Positions 1 through 8,097 of a DNA stretch of 32,568 nt are shown here, piece by piece. Positions within the stretch are counted from its first letter, which is position 1, and every line of letters starts with the position of its first letter. The DNA is from Oscillospiraceae bacterium (GTDB lineage Bacteria; Bacillota; Clostridia; Oscillospirales; CAG-272), in NCBI GenBank assembly GCA_015064415.1, contig SVSG01000026.1, positions 1 to 32,568 on the forward strand, written 5' to 3'. Below the pieces are notes generated by a model. It was not told the origin of the DNA. It saw only the letters and a program-made list of their open reading frames with translations, and made no database searches. A program made the translations under genes and the position numbers.

Positions 1-32
1 GAGGCAAAGGCAATAGGCTTGAGTATACGAAA

Positions 33-107
33 GCCAGCGGCTTGAGCCGCTGGCCGGTAGTATTGGGCTTTTAGCCCTTGTGCAAACCACCCGTTTGACG
101 GGTGGTT
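33..107. repeat. Cluster of three stem-loops, possible mobile-element end
   Basis: Three hairpins follow each other. The first has a 9-bp perfect stem (33-41 with 46-54), the second a 5-bp stem (65-69 with 73-77), and the third a 10-bp perfect stem (85-94 with 98-107). None is followed by a T-run, so they do not look like ordinary terminators. Strings of short perfect hairpins are typical of the ends of IS200/IS605-type elements and of intergenic repeat elements. A short open frame runs from base 1 to a TGA at 43-45 and could be the tail of an upstream gene, but it is too short to identify. The link to a mobile element is inference. Confidence 0.5.
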
Positions 108-157
108 ATGATTTTATAAAAGATCGCAAAAAACTTTTTTTATTTACAAATTACCTA

Positions 158-186
158 TTGACTTTAGCGCTTTAATGTGCTAAAAT
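158..186 (+). promoter_or_regulatory. Promoter of the histidine operon
   Basis: TTGACT at 158-163 and TAAAAT at 181-186 are separated by exactly 17 bp, close to the sigma-A consensus. Transcription should start near 193, leaving only about 24 nt before the first ATG at 217. That leaves no room for a T-box or riboswitch leader, so control is expected at the promoter itself. Confidence 0.85.
163..184. promoter_or_regulatory. Palindromic operator candidate in the his promoter
   Basis: TTTAGCGC (163-170) is mirrored by GTGCTAAA (177-184) with one mismatch and a 6-bp centre, giving a 22-bp inverted repeat. The outer six bases, TTTAGC and GCTAAA, match perfectly. It fills the -35/-10 spacer and covers part of the -10 box, so a bound protein would block RNA polymerase. 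The first gene of the operon encodes a TrpR-fold regulator, the obvious candidate ligand. That pairing is inference. Confidence 0.6.
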
Positions 187-216
187 GTCTCTATCTTAGA
201 AAAAGGCGGTAAAATC

Positions 217-516
217 ATGAGCCATATCGAAAATATCCCGGGCGCCGAGAGATTGATGCAGGCCTTGCTCGCGCTGGAAACAAGAGAGGAATGCCACGCG
301 TTTCTGGAGGATATCTGCACCATCAAGGAAATGCAGGATATTGCCCAGCGTCTGGAGGTGGCCTTCATGCTGGACGAGGGGAAGAACTATCAGGAAATTT
401 CCAAGGCCACGGGTGCCAGCACCGCCACCATCAGCCGCGTGAAAAAATGCTTGGTATACGGCAGCAACGGCTACCGTATGGTATTGGATCGCGCCAAGGG
501 AAAGGAAGAAGCATGA
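217..516 (+). CDS. yerC: YerC/TrpR-family transcriptional regulator (likely HisR)
   Basis: A 99-residue, all-helical protein of the YerC/YecD branch of the Trp-repressor superfamily. The DNA-binding helix-turn-helix lies at about residues 56-77 and includes YQEISKATGASTATISRVKK. The segment TIKEMQDIAQRLEVA (about 35-49) is the conserved dimer-core region. The ATG at 217 follows a purine-rich stretch (AAAAAGGCGGT). It is the first gene of the histidine operon and overlaps hisZ by four bases (ATGA). In Firmicutes this family is associated with histidine biosynthesis genes as a repressor. The promoter here carries a palindrome, so autoregulated repression in response to histidine is the simplest reading. 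The effector is not visible in the sequence. Confidence 0.88.
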   Translation: MSHIENIPGAERLMQALLALETREECHAFLEDICTIKEMQDIAQRLEVAFMLDEGKNYQEISKATGASTATISRVKKCLVYGSNGYRMVLDRAKGKEEA

Positions 517-1631
517 TGACCGATCAGGCAAACGTATGGAGAAACGAGGAGCTTGCCGTGTTCCGTCTGCGCTCGCTGTATCGCGGGCGGGGATACGCTC
601 CTTATAAAATGAGCAAATTTGAGGAATATGACCTCTACGCGCGCAACAAGCATTTTCTGGTGTCCGAAAACGTCATCACCTTTACCGATACCAACGGCAA
701 GCTGATGGCCCTCAAGCCCGACGTCACGCTTTCCATTATTAAGAATACCAAGGACGCGGCGGGCGAGTTGCAAAAGCTGTATTATGACGAAAACGTGTAC
801 CGCGTGTCCAAGGGCACGCGTGCCTTCCGAGAGCTTATGCAAGTGGGACTTGAGTGCATCGGCGACGTGGATGACTATTGCGTGTGCGAGGTGCTTTCTC
901 TTGCCGCTGACAGTCTTGCCGAGATCTCTGCGGATTACGTGCTGGACGTGTCCGATCTTTCCTTGCTTGGTGCCGTGATGGAGGACCTGCAGGTGAATGA
1001 GGCCGCCAAGGCCGAGCTTTTGCACTGCATCGGGGAAAAGAACCTCCACGGTGTGCGCGAGATCGCGCGGCGCGAGGGCGCAAACGAGGAGGCGCTGGCG
1101 AAACTTTGTACGCTTGTTGGGTACGATCTTCCGCTTGCGGCGGGCGTGGATGCCCTTCGCTCGGAGCTGCCTGAATACGAAAAGCAGATCGCGCATCTGG
1201 CGAATATCTGCCGCGCACTGGGGGCAAAGGCGGACAAAATGCGCCTGGATTTCTCGGTGGTAAACGATATGAGCTATTATAACGGCATCGTGTTCAAGGG
1301 ATTTGTGAACGGCGTGCCCGCAGGCGTGCTGTCGGGCGGTCAGTATGACGGCCTGATGCAAAAAATGGGCCGTAGTGCCCGCGCCATCGGCTTCGCCGTG
1401 TATCTGGACCTTCTGGAGCGTTTCGGCGCCACCGCACCCGAATTTGACGTGGATGCGGTACTGCTGTATCGTGATGGATGTGATATGATGGCACTTGTTG
1501 CCGCCGCAGAGACCCTTCGGGCACAAAATAAGTGCGTAACGGTATGCAAAAAAATGCCGGAGGGCTTGAAATGCAAGGAATTGCTCGTGTTTGAAAACGG
1601 GGAGGTGAAGACACTTGAAACCAATGCTTAA
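513..1631 (+). CDS. hisZ: ATP phosphoribosyltransferase regulatory subunit HisZ
   Basis: A 372-residue homologue of the histidyl-tRNA synthetase catalytic core without the C-terminal anticodon-binding domain, which is the HisZ signature. Visible synthetase-like motifs are KPDVTLSIIK, RELMQVGLECIG (motif-2 region) and YYNGIVFKGF with GGQYDGL and AIGFAVYLD towards the C-terminus. HisZ joins short-form HisG in a hetero-octamer, enables catalysis and carries the histidine feedback site. The start is the ATG at 513, which overlaps the yerC stop as ATGA and follows an AAAGGAAG ribosome site. A second in-frame ATG lies directly after it at 516. Confidence 0.93.
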   Translation: MMTDQANVWRNEELAVFRLRSLYRGRGYAPYKMSKFEEYDLYARNKHFLVSENVITFTDTNGKLMALKPDVTLSIIKNTKDAAGELQKLYYDENVYRVSKGTRAFRELMQVGLECIGDVDDYCVCEVLSLAADSLAEISADYVLDVSDLSLLGAVMEDLQVNEAAKAELLHCIGEKNLHGVREIARREGANEEALAKLCTLVGYDLPLAAGVDALRSELPEYEKQIAHLANICRALGAKADKMRLDFSVVNDMSYYNGIVFKGFVNGVPAGVLSGGQYDGLMQKMGRSARAIGFAVYLDLLERFGATAPEFDVDAVLLYRDGCDMMALVAAAETLRAQNKCVTVCKKMPEGLKCKELLVFENGEVKTLETNA

Positions 1632-2256
1632 CGTGGCACTTCCCAAGGGGCGTCTTGGCGAAAAGGTGTACGCGATGTTTGAAAAGGCGGGATTTGAGTG
1701 TCCCTCCATCAAGGAAAACAACCGCAAGCTGATCTTTGAGAACGAGACGGTCGGCGTCAGATATTTCTGGGTCAAGCCCTCGGACGTGGCCATCTACGTC
1801 GAGCGCGGTGCCGCCGACATCGGCGTGGCGGGTAAGGATATCCTGCTTGAGTATGAGCCGGATATTTACGAGCTGCTGGATCTCGACATTGGCAAGTGCC
1901 GTATGGCCGTGGCCGCGAAGGAGGATTTCCGCGACGATCCGCAAAACACGCTCCGCGTGGCGACCAAATTTTCCAACATCGCGCAGAATTATTACGCCTC
2001 CAAGGGGCGTGAGATCGACATCATCCACCTCAACGGTTCGATCGAGATCGCGCCCATTCTCGGGCTTTCCGACGTGATCGTGGATATCGTGGAGACGGGC
2101 ACCACCCTGAAGGAAAACAATCTGAAGGTCTTTGAGACGATCGTGCCGATCAGCGCGCGTCTTATCGCCAACAAGGCAAGTTATAAGTTCAAAAGTGCAT
2201 CCATCGATGCCATCGTAGACAGCATCCGATGCCAAATGGAGTCAAAAGATGATTAA
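1615..2256 (+). CDS. hisG: ATP phosphoribosyltransferase, short form HisG
   Basis: Condenses ATP and PRPP to phosphoribosyl-ATP, the first committed step of histidine synthesis. The protein has 213 residues, the length of the short HisG class that lacks the C-terminal regulatory domain and needs HisZ, which is encoded just upstream. Motifs seen are VALPKGRLGE at the N-terminus, DIGVAGKDILLE, and the PRPP-binding loop DIVETGTTLKENNL. I chose the TTG at 1615 because GGAGGTG (1601-1607) sits 7 nt upstream. The next ATG, at 1624, would be too far from it. The gene overlaps the end of hisZ by 17 nt and hisD by 8 nt, so translational coupling is likely. Confidence 0.94.
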   Translation: MKPMLNVALPKGRLGEKVYAMFEKAGFECPSIKENNRKLIFENETVGVRYFWVKPSDVAIYVERGAADIGVAGKDILLEYEPDIYELLDLDIGKCRMAVAAKEDFRDDPQNTLRVATKFSNIAQNYYASKGREIDIIHLNGSIEIAPILGLSDVIVDIVETGTTLKENNLKVFETIVPISARLIANKASYKFKSASIDAIVDSIRCQMESKDD

Positions 2257-3523
2257 AGTAATGAAATACGGCGCGGTGCCGACAAGCGAGATCTTCGCCC
2301 GTGTGGTTCCCACCGTCAACGTAGAAGAGATCGTGGCGGGCATCCTTGCCGACGTGAAGGAAAACGGCGACAAGGCGCTTTTCGCCTATTGCGAAAAATT
2401 TGACAAGGTGAAGCTTGACGCGCTTGCCGTCAGCGAAGCGGAGATCGACGAGGCATTCGCCGCCGTTCCCGCCGAGTTTCTGGACATTTTGCGCGAGGCG
2501 GCAGAGAATATCCGCCGTTTCCACGAAAAGCAGAAGCGCAACAGCTTTATTTTGAACGAGCAAAACGGCGTGGTGATGGGGCAAAAGGTGATCCCCGTGG
2601 ATCGTGCGGGACTTTACGTGCCCGGCGGCACGGCGGCATACCCTTCCACCGTGCTGATGGATGCCATTCCTGCCAAGATCGCGGGCGTGCCCGAGGTCGT
2701 GATGGTCACCCCTCCCGGCAAAGATGGCAAGATCCCTGCCGTGATCCTCGCCGCCGCCAAGATCGCGGGCGTGGATCAAATCTTCAAGCTCGGCGGCGCA
2801 CAGGCGATCGCCGCACTCGCATTCGGTACGGAGAGCGTGCCGAAGGTGGATAAGATCGTGGGTCCCGGCAACGCCTTTGTGGCAGAGGCCAAAAAGCAGG
2901 TTTTCGGCACCGTTTCCATTGATATGATCGCAGGTCCCAGCGAGATCCTGATCCTTGCAGACGGCCTGAGCAACCCGAAATACGTCGCGGCTGATCTGCT
3001 TTCTCAGGCGGAGCACGATAAGCTTGCCAGCGCTGTGCTGGTTACGAACAGTGAGGCACTTGCTATGGGTGTCACCCTGGAGATCGAGAAGCAGATCCCC
3101 GCGCTTGAACGCGCCGAGATCGCCCGTGCCTCTATTGACAACAACGGCAAGATCATTGTGGTGCCTGACTTTGAAAAAGGCATCGAGATCACCAACGAGC
3201 TCGCGCCCGAGCATCTGGAGCTTTGCGTGGATAATCCCTTTGATTATCTGGACAAGATCCGCCACGCGGGCTCGATCTTTATGGGCAGAAATTGCCCCGA
3301 GGCGCTCGGCGACTATATGGCGGGCCCCAACCACACGCTTCCCACGGGCGGCACCGCAAAATTCTCCAGCCCCTTGTCGGTGGACGATTTCGTGAAAAAG
3401 ACCCAGTATACCTATTTTACCCGCGAGGCACTTGCCAAGGTGGGGCACAAGGTGGCCTACTTTGCCGAAAAAGAGGGGCTCACCGCCCACGCGAAGAGTG
3501 CCATCGTGCGCTTGGAGGACTGA
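2249..3523 (+). CDS. hisD: Histidinol dehydrogenase HisD
   Basis: Oxidises L-histidinol to L-histidine in two NAD-dependent steps using a zinc ion. The protein has 424 residues, normal for the family. By comparison with E. coli HisD, the zinc ligands are Q253 and H256 (in LLSQAEHD), D355 (in GDYMAGPNHT) and H414 near the C-terminus. The catalytic Glu-His pair is E321-H322 in APEHLE. GPGNAFVAEAKK and AGPSEILI are further family signatures. The gene starts inside hisG (8-nt overlap) and ends one base before the hisC start codon. All key residues are present, so the enzyme should be active. Confidence 0.96.
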   Translation: MIKVMKYGAVPTSEIFARVVPTVNVEEIVAGILADVKENGDKALFAYCEKFDKVKLDALAVSEAEIDEAFAAVPAEFLDILREAAENIRRFHEKQKRNSFILNEQNGVVMGQKVIPVDRAGLYVPGGTAAYPSTVLMDAIPAKIAGVPEVVMVTPPGKDGKIPAVILAAAKIAGVDQIFKLGGAQAIAALAFGTESVPKVDKIVGPGNAFVAEAKKQVFGTVSIDMIAGPSEILILADGLSNPKYVAADLLSQAEHDKLASAVLVTNSEALAMGVTLEIEKQIPALERAEIARASIDNNGKIIVVPDFEKGIEITNELAPEHLELCVDNPFDYLDKIRHAGSIFMGRNCPEALGDYMAGPNHTLPTGGTAKFSSPLSVDDFVKKTQYTYFTREALAKVGHKVAYFAEKEGLTAHAKSAIVRLED

Positions 3524-3524
3524 G

Positions 3525-4589
3525 ATGAGCAGCTTTTTCAGTGATAAATACAAGGCGCTCACCCCCTACACGCCGGGCGAGCAGCCCAAGGAGCGCCGCT
3601 TCATCAAGCTCAACACCAACGAGTCGCCCTTCCCGCCCTCGAAAAAAGCGCAGGAATATGCGGCGGGGGCCGCCGAGAGCTTGCAGCTTTACTCGGACCC
3701 CACCTGCGCCAAGCTCACCGCCAAGGTGGCCGAGGTGCTGGGCGTTTCACCCGACGAGGTCTTGCTTACCAATGGCTCGGACGAGATTCTCAACTTTGCC
3801 TTTATGGCCTTTTGCGACGAGAAAACGCCCGCATGCTTTCCCGACATTACCTACGGCTTTTATAAGGTGTTTGGTGCATTAAACGGCATACCGTATGTGG
3901 AAATTCCGTTACGTGAGGACTTTTCCATCAACCCCGCCGACTATTTTGGCGCGCGCAAAACCATCTTTATTGCCAACCCCAATGCCCCCACGGGTATCGC
4001 GCTTTCCCGCGACACGATCGAGGAGATTTTGAAGCAAAACCCACACAACGTGGTCGTGGTGGACGAGGCGTACGTGGATTTCGGTGCCGAGAGCTGTGTG
4101 CCGCTGATCCATAAGTATCACAATCTGCTTGTCACGCAGACCTTTTCCAAATCCCGTTCGATGGCGGGGGCGCGTCTTGGCTTCGGCGTCGCGTGCCGTG
4201 AGCTAATCGCCGACCTCAACACCATCAAGTATTCGACCAACCCCTATAACGTCAACGCGATGACGCTGGCGGCGGGGCTCGGTACGATGGAGGACGAGGC
4301 GTATACGCAGAAAAACTGCCAAACGGTAGCGGAAAACCGCGTATTTTTGGCAAAGGAGCTTGCGAAGCTGGGATTTGTGCAAACGCCCTCGATGGCCAAT
4401 TTTATCTTTGTGAAGCACCCGCGCGTTTCGGGCGAGCGCATCTACGCCGCGTTGCGCGAAAAGGGCATTCTGGTGCGCCATTTTACCGCCCCCCGCATTG
4501 CACAATACAACCGCATCACCATCGGTGCGCGTGAGGATATGGAGACCCTTGTGCGCGCCATGCAAGAGATTTTGGAGGAAGAAATATGA
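3525..4589 (+). CDS. hisC: Histidinol-phosphate aminotransferase HisC
   Basis: A fold-type I PLP aminotransferase of 354 residues that converts imidazole acetol phosphate and glutamate to histidinol phosphate and 2-oxoglutarate. Visible features are LNTNESPF near the N-terminus, ANPNAPTG, the VVVDEAYVDF aspartate that holds the PLP ring nitrogen, and the Schiff-base lysine K209 in TFSKSRSMAGARLGF. The ATG at 3525 is preceded by GGAGG at 3514-3518. The open frame extends further upstream, but that part overlaps hisD and lacks a ribosome site. HisC can often also transaminate phenylpyruvate and hydroxyphenylpyruvate. No dedicated aromatic aminotransferase is seen here, so it could also finish Phe and Tyr synthesis (inference). 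Confidence 0.95.
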   Translation: MSSFFSDKYKALTPYTPGEQPKERRFIKLNTNESPFPPSKKAQEYAAGAAESLQLYSDPTCAKLTAKVAEVLGVSPDEVLLTNGSDEILNFAFMAFCDEKTPACFPDITYGFYKVFGALNGIPYVEIPLREDFSINPADYFGARKTIFIANPNAPTGIALSRDTIEEILKQNPHNVVVVDEAYVDFGAESCVPLIHKYHNLLVTQTFSKSRSMAGARLGFGVACRELIADLNTIKYSTNPYNVNAMTLAAGLGTMEDEAYTQKNCQTVAENRVFLAKELAKLGFVQTPSMANFIFVKHPRVSGERIYAALREKGILVRHFTAPRIAQYNRITIGAREDMETLVRAMQEILEEEI

Positions 4590-5173
4590 GAACTGCTGCA
4601 ATTTCGCGCAACACCGCGGAAACCAAAATCAATATCGAACTGAACCTGGATGGAAAGGGCGCAAGCAAGATCGACAGTGGCTGTGGCTTTCTTGACCATA
4701 TGCTGACGCTTCTTGCCTCGCATGGCCGTTTTGATCTTGCTGTCACCTGCAAGGGCGACACCAAGGTGGACGATCACCACACCGTCGAGGACATCGGCAT
4801 CGCCCTTGGCGAGGCCTTTGCCGCGGCGCTCGGCAATAAAAAGGGCATCACGCGCTACGGCAGCGTGACCATCCCGATGGATGAAACGCTGATCCTTGCC
4901 GCGCTCGATCTTTCGGGGCGTTGCGGCTTTTACAGCACGTTGAGCATCCCCACTGAGAAGGTCGGCAGCTTTGACACCGAGCTTGTGGAGGAGTTTTTCC
5001 TCGGCTTCACGCGCGCCGCATCCTGCACCTTGCACGTGCAACAGCTGGCAGGGCGCAACAGCCACCACATCATCGAGGGCACGTTCAAGGCCTTTGCCCG
5101 CGCACTGCGCGTGGCGGTGGCCGCAGATCCCGCCTACGCGGACGAAATTCCGTCCACCAAAGGGGTGCTTTGA
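4586..5173 (+). CDS. hisB: Imidazoleglycerol-phosphate dehydratase HisB
   Basis: Dehydrates imidazole glycerol phosphate to imidazole acetol phosphate. The 195-residue protein is the monofunctional dehydratase and lacks the HAD-type phosphatase domain found in the E. coli bifunctional HisB. The two manganese-binding histidine motifs are clear: GCGFLDHML (about 32-40) and DDHHTVEDIG (about 62-71), with a second pair of motifs including GRNSHHIIEGTFKA near the C-terminus. It overlaps hisC by ATGA and hisH by one base. Because it lacks the phosphatase domain, histidinol phosphate must be dephosphorylated by an enzyme encoded elsewhere. Confidence 0.96.
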   Translation: MRTAAISRNTAETKINIELNLDGKGASKIDSGCGFLDHMLTLLASHGRFDLAVTCKGDTKVDDHHTVEDIGIALGEAFAAALGNKKGITRYGSVTIPMDETLILAALDLSGRCGFYSTLSIPTEKVGSFDTELVEEFFLGFTRAASCTLHVQQLAGRNSHHIIEGTFKAFARALRVAVAADPAYADEIPSTKGVL

Positions 5174-5790
5174 TGGTTGCCATTGTAGATTACGGTGTGG
5201 GAAATCTGTTTTCCCTTGCCAGCTCCTTCAAGGCAGTGGGTGCTGAGGTCACCGTGACCTCGGATCCCGCCGTGCTCCGCGCCGCGGAGCGCATTGTGCT
5301 GCCCGGTGTGGGTGCCTTCGGGGATGCCGCCGCGAAGCTGCGTGAATGCGGGCTTGACCGCGTGGTGATCGAAGAGGCAAAGGCGGGCAAGCCCTTGCTC
5401 GGCATCTGCCTTGGCATGCAATTGCTGTTTGAAAAAAGCTTCGAGTACGGCGAGCACGAGGGGCTGGGGCTGATCAAGGGCGAGATCCGCCCTATCGCGG
5501 ACGTGATCCCGGCAGACCTCAAGATCCCGCACATCGGCTGGAACGCGTTGCACTTCGGCAAGGAAAAAAGCCCGCTGTTTCGCTATCTGAACGAAGGGGA
5601 TCACGTGTATTTCGTGCATTCCTTCTATGGTGCAAATTGTGCGGAAAGCGTGATCGCCACCGCCGAATACGGCGCGGAGCTGACTGCCGCCGTGGCGTCG
5701 GGTAACGTGTACGGGTGCCAGTTCCACCCCGAAAAAAGCGGACGCGTGGGACTTGCCATTTTGCGCGCATTTTGCGAAAAGGAGGCATAA
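5173..5790 (+). CDS. hisH: Imidazole glycerol phosphate synthase glutaminase subunit HisH
   Basis: A class I glutamine amidotransferase of 205 residues that hydrolyses glutamine and channels ammonia to HisF. The nucleophile is C79 in GICLGMQLLFE, and the other triad members are H185 and E187 in QFHPEKSG. The N-terminus MVAIVDYGVGNL is typical. The ATG at 5173 overlaps the hisB stop codon by one base (TGATG) and follows AAAGGGG. The partner hisF lies two genes downstream, as in many bacterial his operons. Confidence 0.95.
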   Translation: MVAIVDYGVGNLFSLASSFKAVGAEVTVTSDPAVLRAAERIVLPGVGAFGDAAAKLRECGLDRVVIEEAKAGKPLLGICLGMQLLFEKSFEYGEHEGLGLIKGEIRPIADVIPADLKIPHIGWNALHFGKEKSPLFRYLNEGDHVYFVHSFYGANCAESVIATAEYGAELTAAVASGNVYGCQFHPEKSGRVGLAILRAFCEKEA

Positions 5791-5792
5791 CG

Positions 5793-6506
5793 GTGTTAGT
5801 TTTTCCTGCAATCGACTTATATGAAGGCAAGGCCGTGCGCCTTTTCAAGGGCGATTACGCCCAAATGACGGTATACAACGAAAACCCAATTGCCGTTGCC
5901 GAGGATTTTAAGCGCGCGGGCGCTACTTGCTTGCACGTGGTGGATCTGGAGGGCGCCAAGAGCGGCGAAACGCCGAATATCGATACCGTTACGGCACTTT
6001 CCCGCGTGGAGGGGCTGTTTGTGGAGGTCGGCGGCGGCATCCGCAGCATGGAGGTCGTGGACCGCTACCTTGCGGCGGGCGTGGATCGCGTGATCCTCGG
6101 CACCGCGGCCGTCAAGGACGAGGCGTTTCTTCGCGCGGCGGTTGCCAAGTACGGCGAGAAGATCGCCGTCGGCGTGGACATCAAGGACGGCTTTGTGGCC
6201 ATCAAGGGATGGACGGAAAAGTCGGATCTTGAGGCAATGGCTTTCTGTGAAAAAATGCAAAAAATAGGGGTACGTACCCTCATTTGCACCGACATTTCCA
6301 AGGACGGTGCCATGCAGGGCGCAAACCACGAGCTTTACCGCGAGCTCTCCCGCCGCTTCGGCGTGCAGATCATCGCCTCGGGCGGTGTCAGCTCAATTGA
6401 GGACGTGAAAAAGCTTGCCGCATTGGGCCTTTACGGCGCGATCATCGGCAAGGCCTATTACACGGGCGCGATCAACCTTGCGGAAGCGATCGAGGTGGCG
6501 AAATGA
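5793..6506 (+). CDS. hisA: ProFAR isomerase HisA
   Basis: A (beta/alpha)8-barrel isomerase of 237 residues that opens the ProFAR ribose ring to give PRFAR. The general base and acid are D8 (FPAIDLYEGK) and D129 (VGVDIKDG). The two phosphate-binding loops are VGGGIRS and ASGGVSS. I assign the GTG at 5793 because AAGGAGG (5779-5785) is 7 nt upstream. An ATG further upstream in the same frame would overlap hisH by 76 nt and has no ribosome site. It overlaps hisF by four bases. Confidence 0.95.
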   Translation: MLVFPAIDLYEGKAVRLFKGDYAQMTVYNENPIAVAEDFKRAGATCLHVVDLEGAKSGETPNIDTVTALSRVEGLFVEVGGGIRSMEVVDRYLAAGVDRVILGTAAVKDEAFLRAAVAKYGEKIAVGVDIKDGFVAIKGWTEKSDLEAMAFCEKMQKIGVRTLICTDISKDGAMQGANHELYRELSRRFGVQIIASGGVSSIEDVKKLAALGLYGAIIGKAYYTGAINLAEAIEVAK

Positions 6507-7261
6507 TCACGAAACGAATTATTCCTTGCCTTGACGTGCGAAACGGGCGCGTGGTCAAGGGTGTGAATTTTGAGGGCGTCAGTGACGTTTCCTCTCCCGT
6601 TGAGCTTGCGCGCTATTACAGCGACAACGGTGCGGACGAGCTGGTTTTTTACGACATTACCGCCTCTTTTGAAGGGCGTGCGCTTTTCACCGACATCCTG
6701 CGCGAGGTTGCAAGCTCCATCTTCATTCCGCTCACCGTGGGCGGCGGCATCAATACCGTAGAGGACTTTGACCGTGTGCTCAAGTGCGGCGCGGATAAGG
6801 TCAGCGTCAACTCGGGCGCGATCCGCAATCCCGCCCTCATCGGTGAGGCCGCCAAGCGTTACGGCGATCAATGCGTGGTGCTTTCCGTGGACGTCAAGCG
6901 TGTGGACGGCGACTTTTGCGTGTTCGCCAAGGGCGGACGCGAAAACACGGGCATGGAGGCCATCGATTGGATCCGCCGCTGCGTGGACGCGGGCGCGGGG
7001 GAGGTCGTGGTCAATTCCATTGATACCGACGGCGTGAAAAAGGGCTTTGATATCGAGCTTTTACAGCGCGTCTGCGATGCCGTGTCCGTTCCCGTGATCG
7101 CCTCGGGGGGCGCGGGCAATGTCGCGCATTTCGTGGAGCTTTTCCACGCGATCCCGACCATCGATGCGGGGCTTGCCGCTTCGATCTTCCACTTCCGTGA
7201 GGTTGCCATTCCCGATCTGAAAATGGCGCTCAAACAAGAAAATATCCCCGTAAGACTGTGA
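6503..7261 (+). CDS. hisF: Imidazole glycerol phosphate synthase cyclase subunit HisF
   Basis: A (beta/alpha)8 barrel of 252 residues that uses HisH-derived ammonia to convert PRFAR to imidazole glycerol phosphate and AICAR. The catalytic aspartates D11 ([10 protein letters not shown]) and D130 ([10 protein letters not shown]) are at their usual positions. The phosphate loops TVGGGINT and ASGGAGN are present. It starts at the ATGA overlap with hisA. The AICAR by-product feeds purine synthesis. Confidence 0.97.
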   Translation: MITKRIIPCLDVRNGRVVKGVNFEGVSDVSSPVELARYYSDNGADELVFYDITASFEGRALFTDILREVASSIFIPLTVGGGINTVEDFDRVLKCGADKVSVNSGAIRNPALIGEAAKRYGDQCVVLSVDVKRVDGDFCVFAKGGRENTGMEAIDWIRRCVDAGAGEVVVNSIDTDGVKKGFDIELLQRVCDAVSVPVIASGGAGNVAHFVELFHAIPTIDAGLAASIFHFREVAIPDLKMALKQENIPVRL

Positions 7262-7270
7262 GGTTAAAAT

Positions 7271-7930
7271 ATGCTGAACATTGATGAATTGAAATTTGAC
7301 GAAAAGGGCCTTATCCCAGCCATTGTGGTGGATGCCGTGACCAAGCGGGTGCTGACACTTGCCTATATGAACCGCGAGAGCTTGCAGATCACCCTGGAAA
7401 AGGGCCTCACCTGCTTTTTCAGCCGTTCCCGCCAGAAGCTGTGGCTGAAGGGCGAGACCAGCGGCAACTATCAGCACGTGGTCTCTATCACTGCGGATTG
7501 CGACAAGGACGCGCTGCAGGTGATGGTGGAGCCCGACGGTCCCGCCTGCCACCTTGGTACGACCTCCTGCTTTGAGAATCCCGTTTTTGTGAACGAGGAA
7601 AATCCCGAGTTCTCGCTTGAGATCTTGATGAAGATGCTGGAGGGGCGTAAAAAGGAGAAAAAAGAGGGCTCCTACACCACGTATCTGTTTGAAAAGGGCA
7701 TCGATAAGATCCTCAAAAAGGTGGGCGAGGAGTGCACTGAGGTCATCATTGCCGGCAAGGCAGACGACAAAAAGGAAACCATCTACGAGATCGCAGATCT
7801 TGCCTATCACGTGATGGTGCTGATGCTGCAAATGGGCATTTCGCTGGAGGATATCCACCGCGAGCTCGCCTCCCGCCACGTGATCGACCACAAGGTCAAG
7901 CAGGAAAAAATGACGGGCGACAAAAAATAA
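7271..7930 (+). CDS. hisIE: Bifunctional PR-AMP cyclohydrolase / PR-ATP pyrophosphatase HisIE
   Basis: A two-domain protein of 219 residues catalysing steps two and three of the pathway. The HisI part (about 1-105) shows [10 protein letters not shown], the CDKDA metal site (C77, D79, D81) and the zinc cysteines C93 and C100 in [11 protein letters not shown]. The HisE part (about 118-205) shows [15 protein letters not shown] and [13 protein letters not shown], the acidic metal-binding motifs of the MazG-like fold. The order and length are normal for fused HisIE. It starts 9 nt after hisF and is the last gene of the operon, followed by a terminator. Confidence 0.96.
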   Translation: MLNIDELKFDEKGLIPAIVVDAVTKRVLTLAYMNRESLQITLEKGLTCFFSRSRQKLWLKGETSGNYQHVVSITADCDKDALQVMVEPDGPACHLGTTSCFENPVFVNEENPEFSLEILMKMLEGRKKEKKEGSYTTYLFEKGIDKILKKVGEECTEVIIAGKADDKKETIYEIADLAYHVMVLMLQMGISLEDIHRELASRHVIDHKVKQEKMTGDKK

Positions 7931-7969
7931 GAAACGGACTCGATTTGATCAAAACAAAACAAAAAACGA

Positions 7970-7997
7970 GGGCGCAAAATGAAAATTGCGCCCTTTC
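7970..7997 (+). terminator. Terminator of the histidine operon
   Basis: An 8-bp perfect stem (GGGCGCAA at 7970-7977 with TTGCGCCC at 7986-7993) is followed by TTTCT. It lies 39 nt after the hisIE stop codon. Confidence 0.75.
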
Positions 7998-8052
7998 TGA
8001 CAAAAAAGCTCCATAGATTGCGCGAAAATGCACAGCAAACAGCGGCTTTTTG

Positions 8053-8061
8053 TGCTATAAT
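8053..8061 (+). promoter_or_regulatory. Extended -10 promoter of the glycosidase gene
   Basis: TGCTATAAT carries a perfect -10 box (8056-8061) with the TGn extension. No good -35 box is present 16-18 bp upstream. The ribosome site AAGGAG at 8084-8089 follows. Confidence 0.65.
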
Positions 8062-8097
8062 CAAGCAGAATCATTTGACGAAAAAGGAGTGCTTCCA

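Noticed and set aside
85..110. GGGTGG stretch resembling the conserved T-box antiterminator sequence upstream of the his operon
   Set aside because: It is the right arm of a self-contained hairpin, lies upstream of the promoter at 158-186, and there is no specifier loop or terminator after it.
3432..3524. Upstream extension of hisC starting inside hisD
   Set aside because: It would overlap hisD by about 90 nt without a ribosome site, whereas the ATG at 3525 has GGAGG at the right distance and gives the normal HisC N-terminus.
4586..5173. Whether hisB carries the HAD phosphatase domain that would complete the pathway
   Set aside because: The protein ends at 195 residues, which is only the dehydratase, and no HAD DxDxT motif is present.
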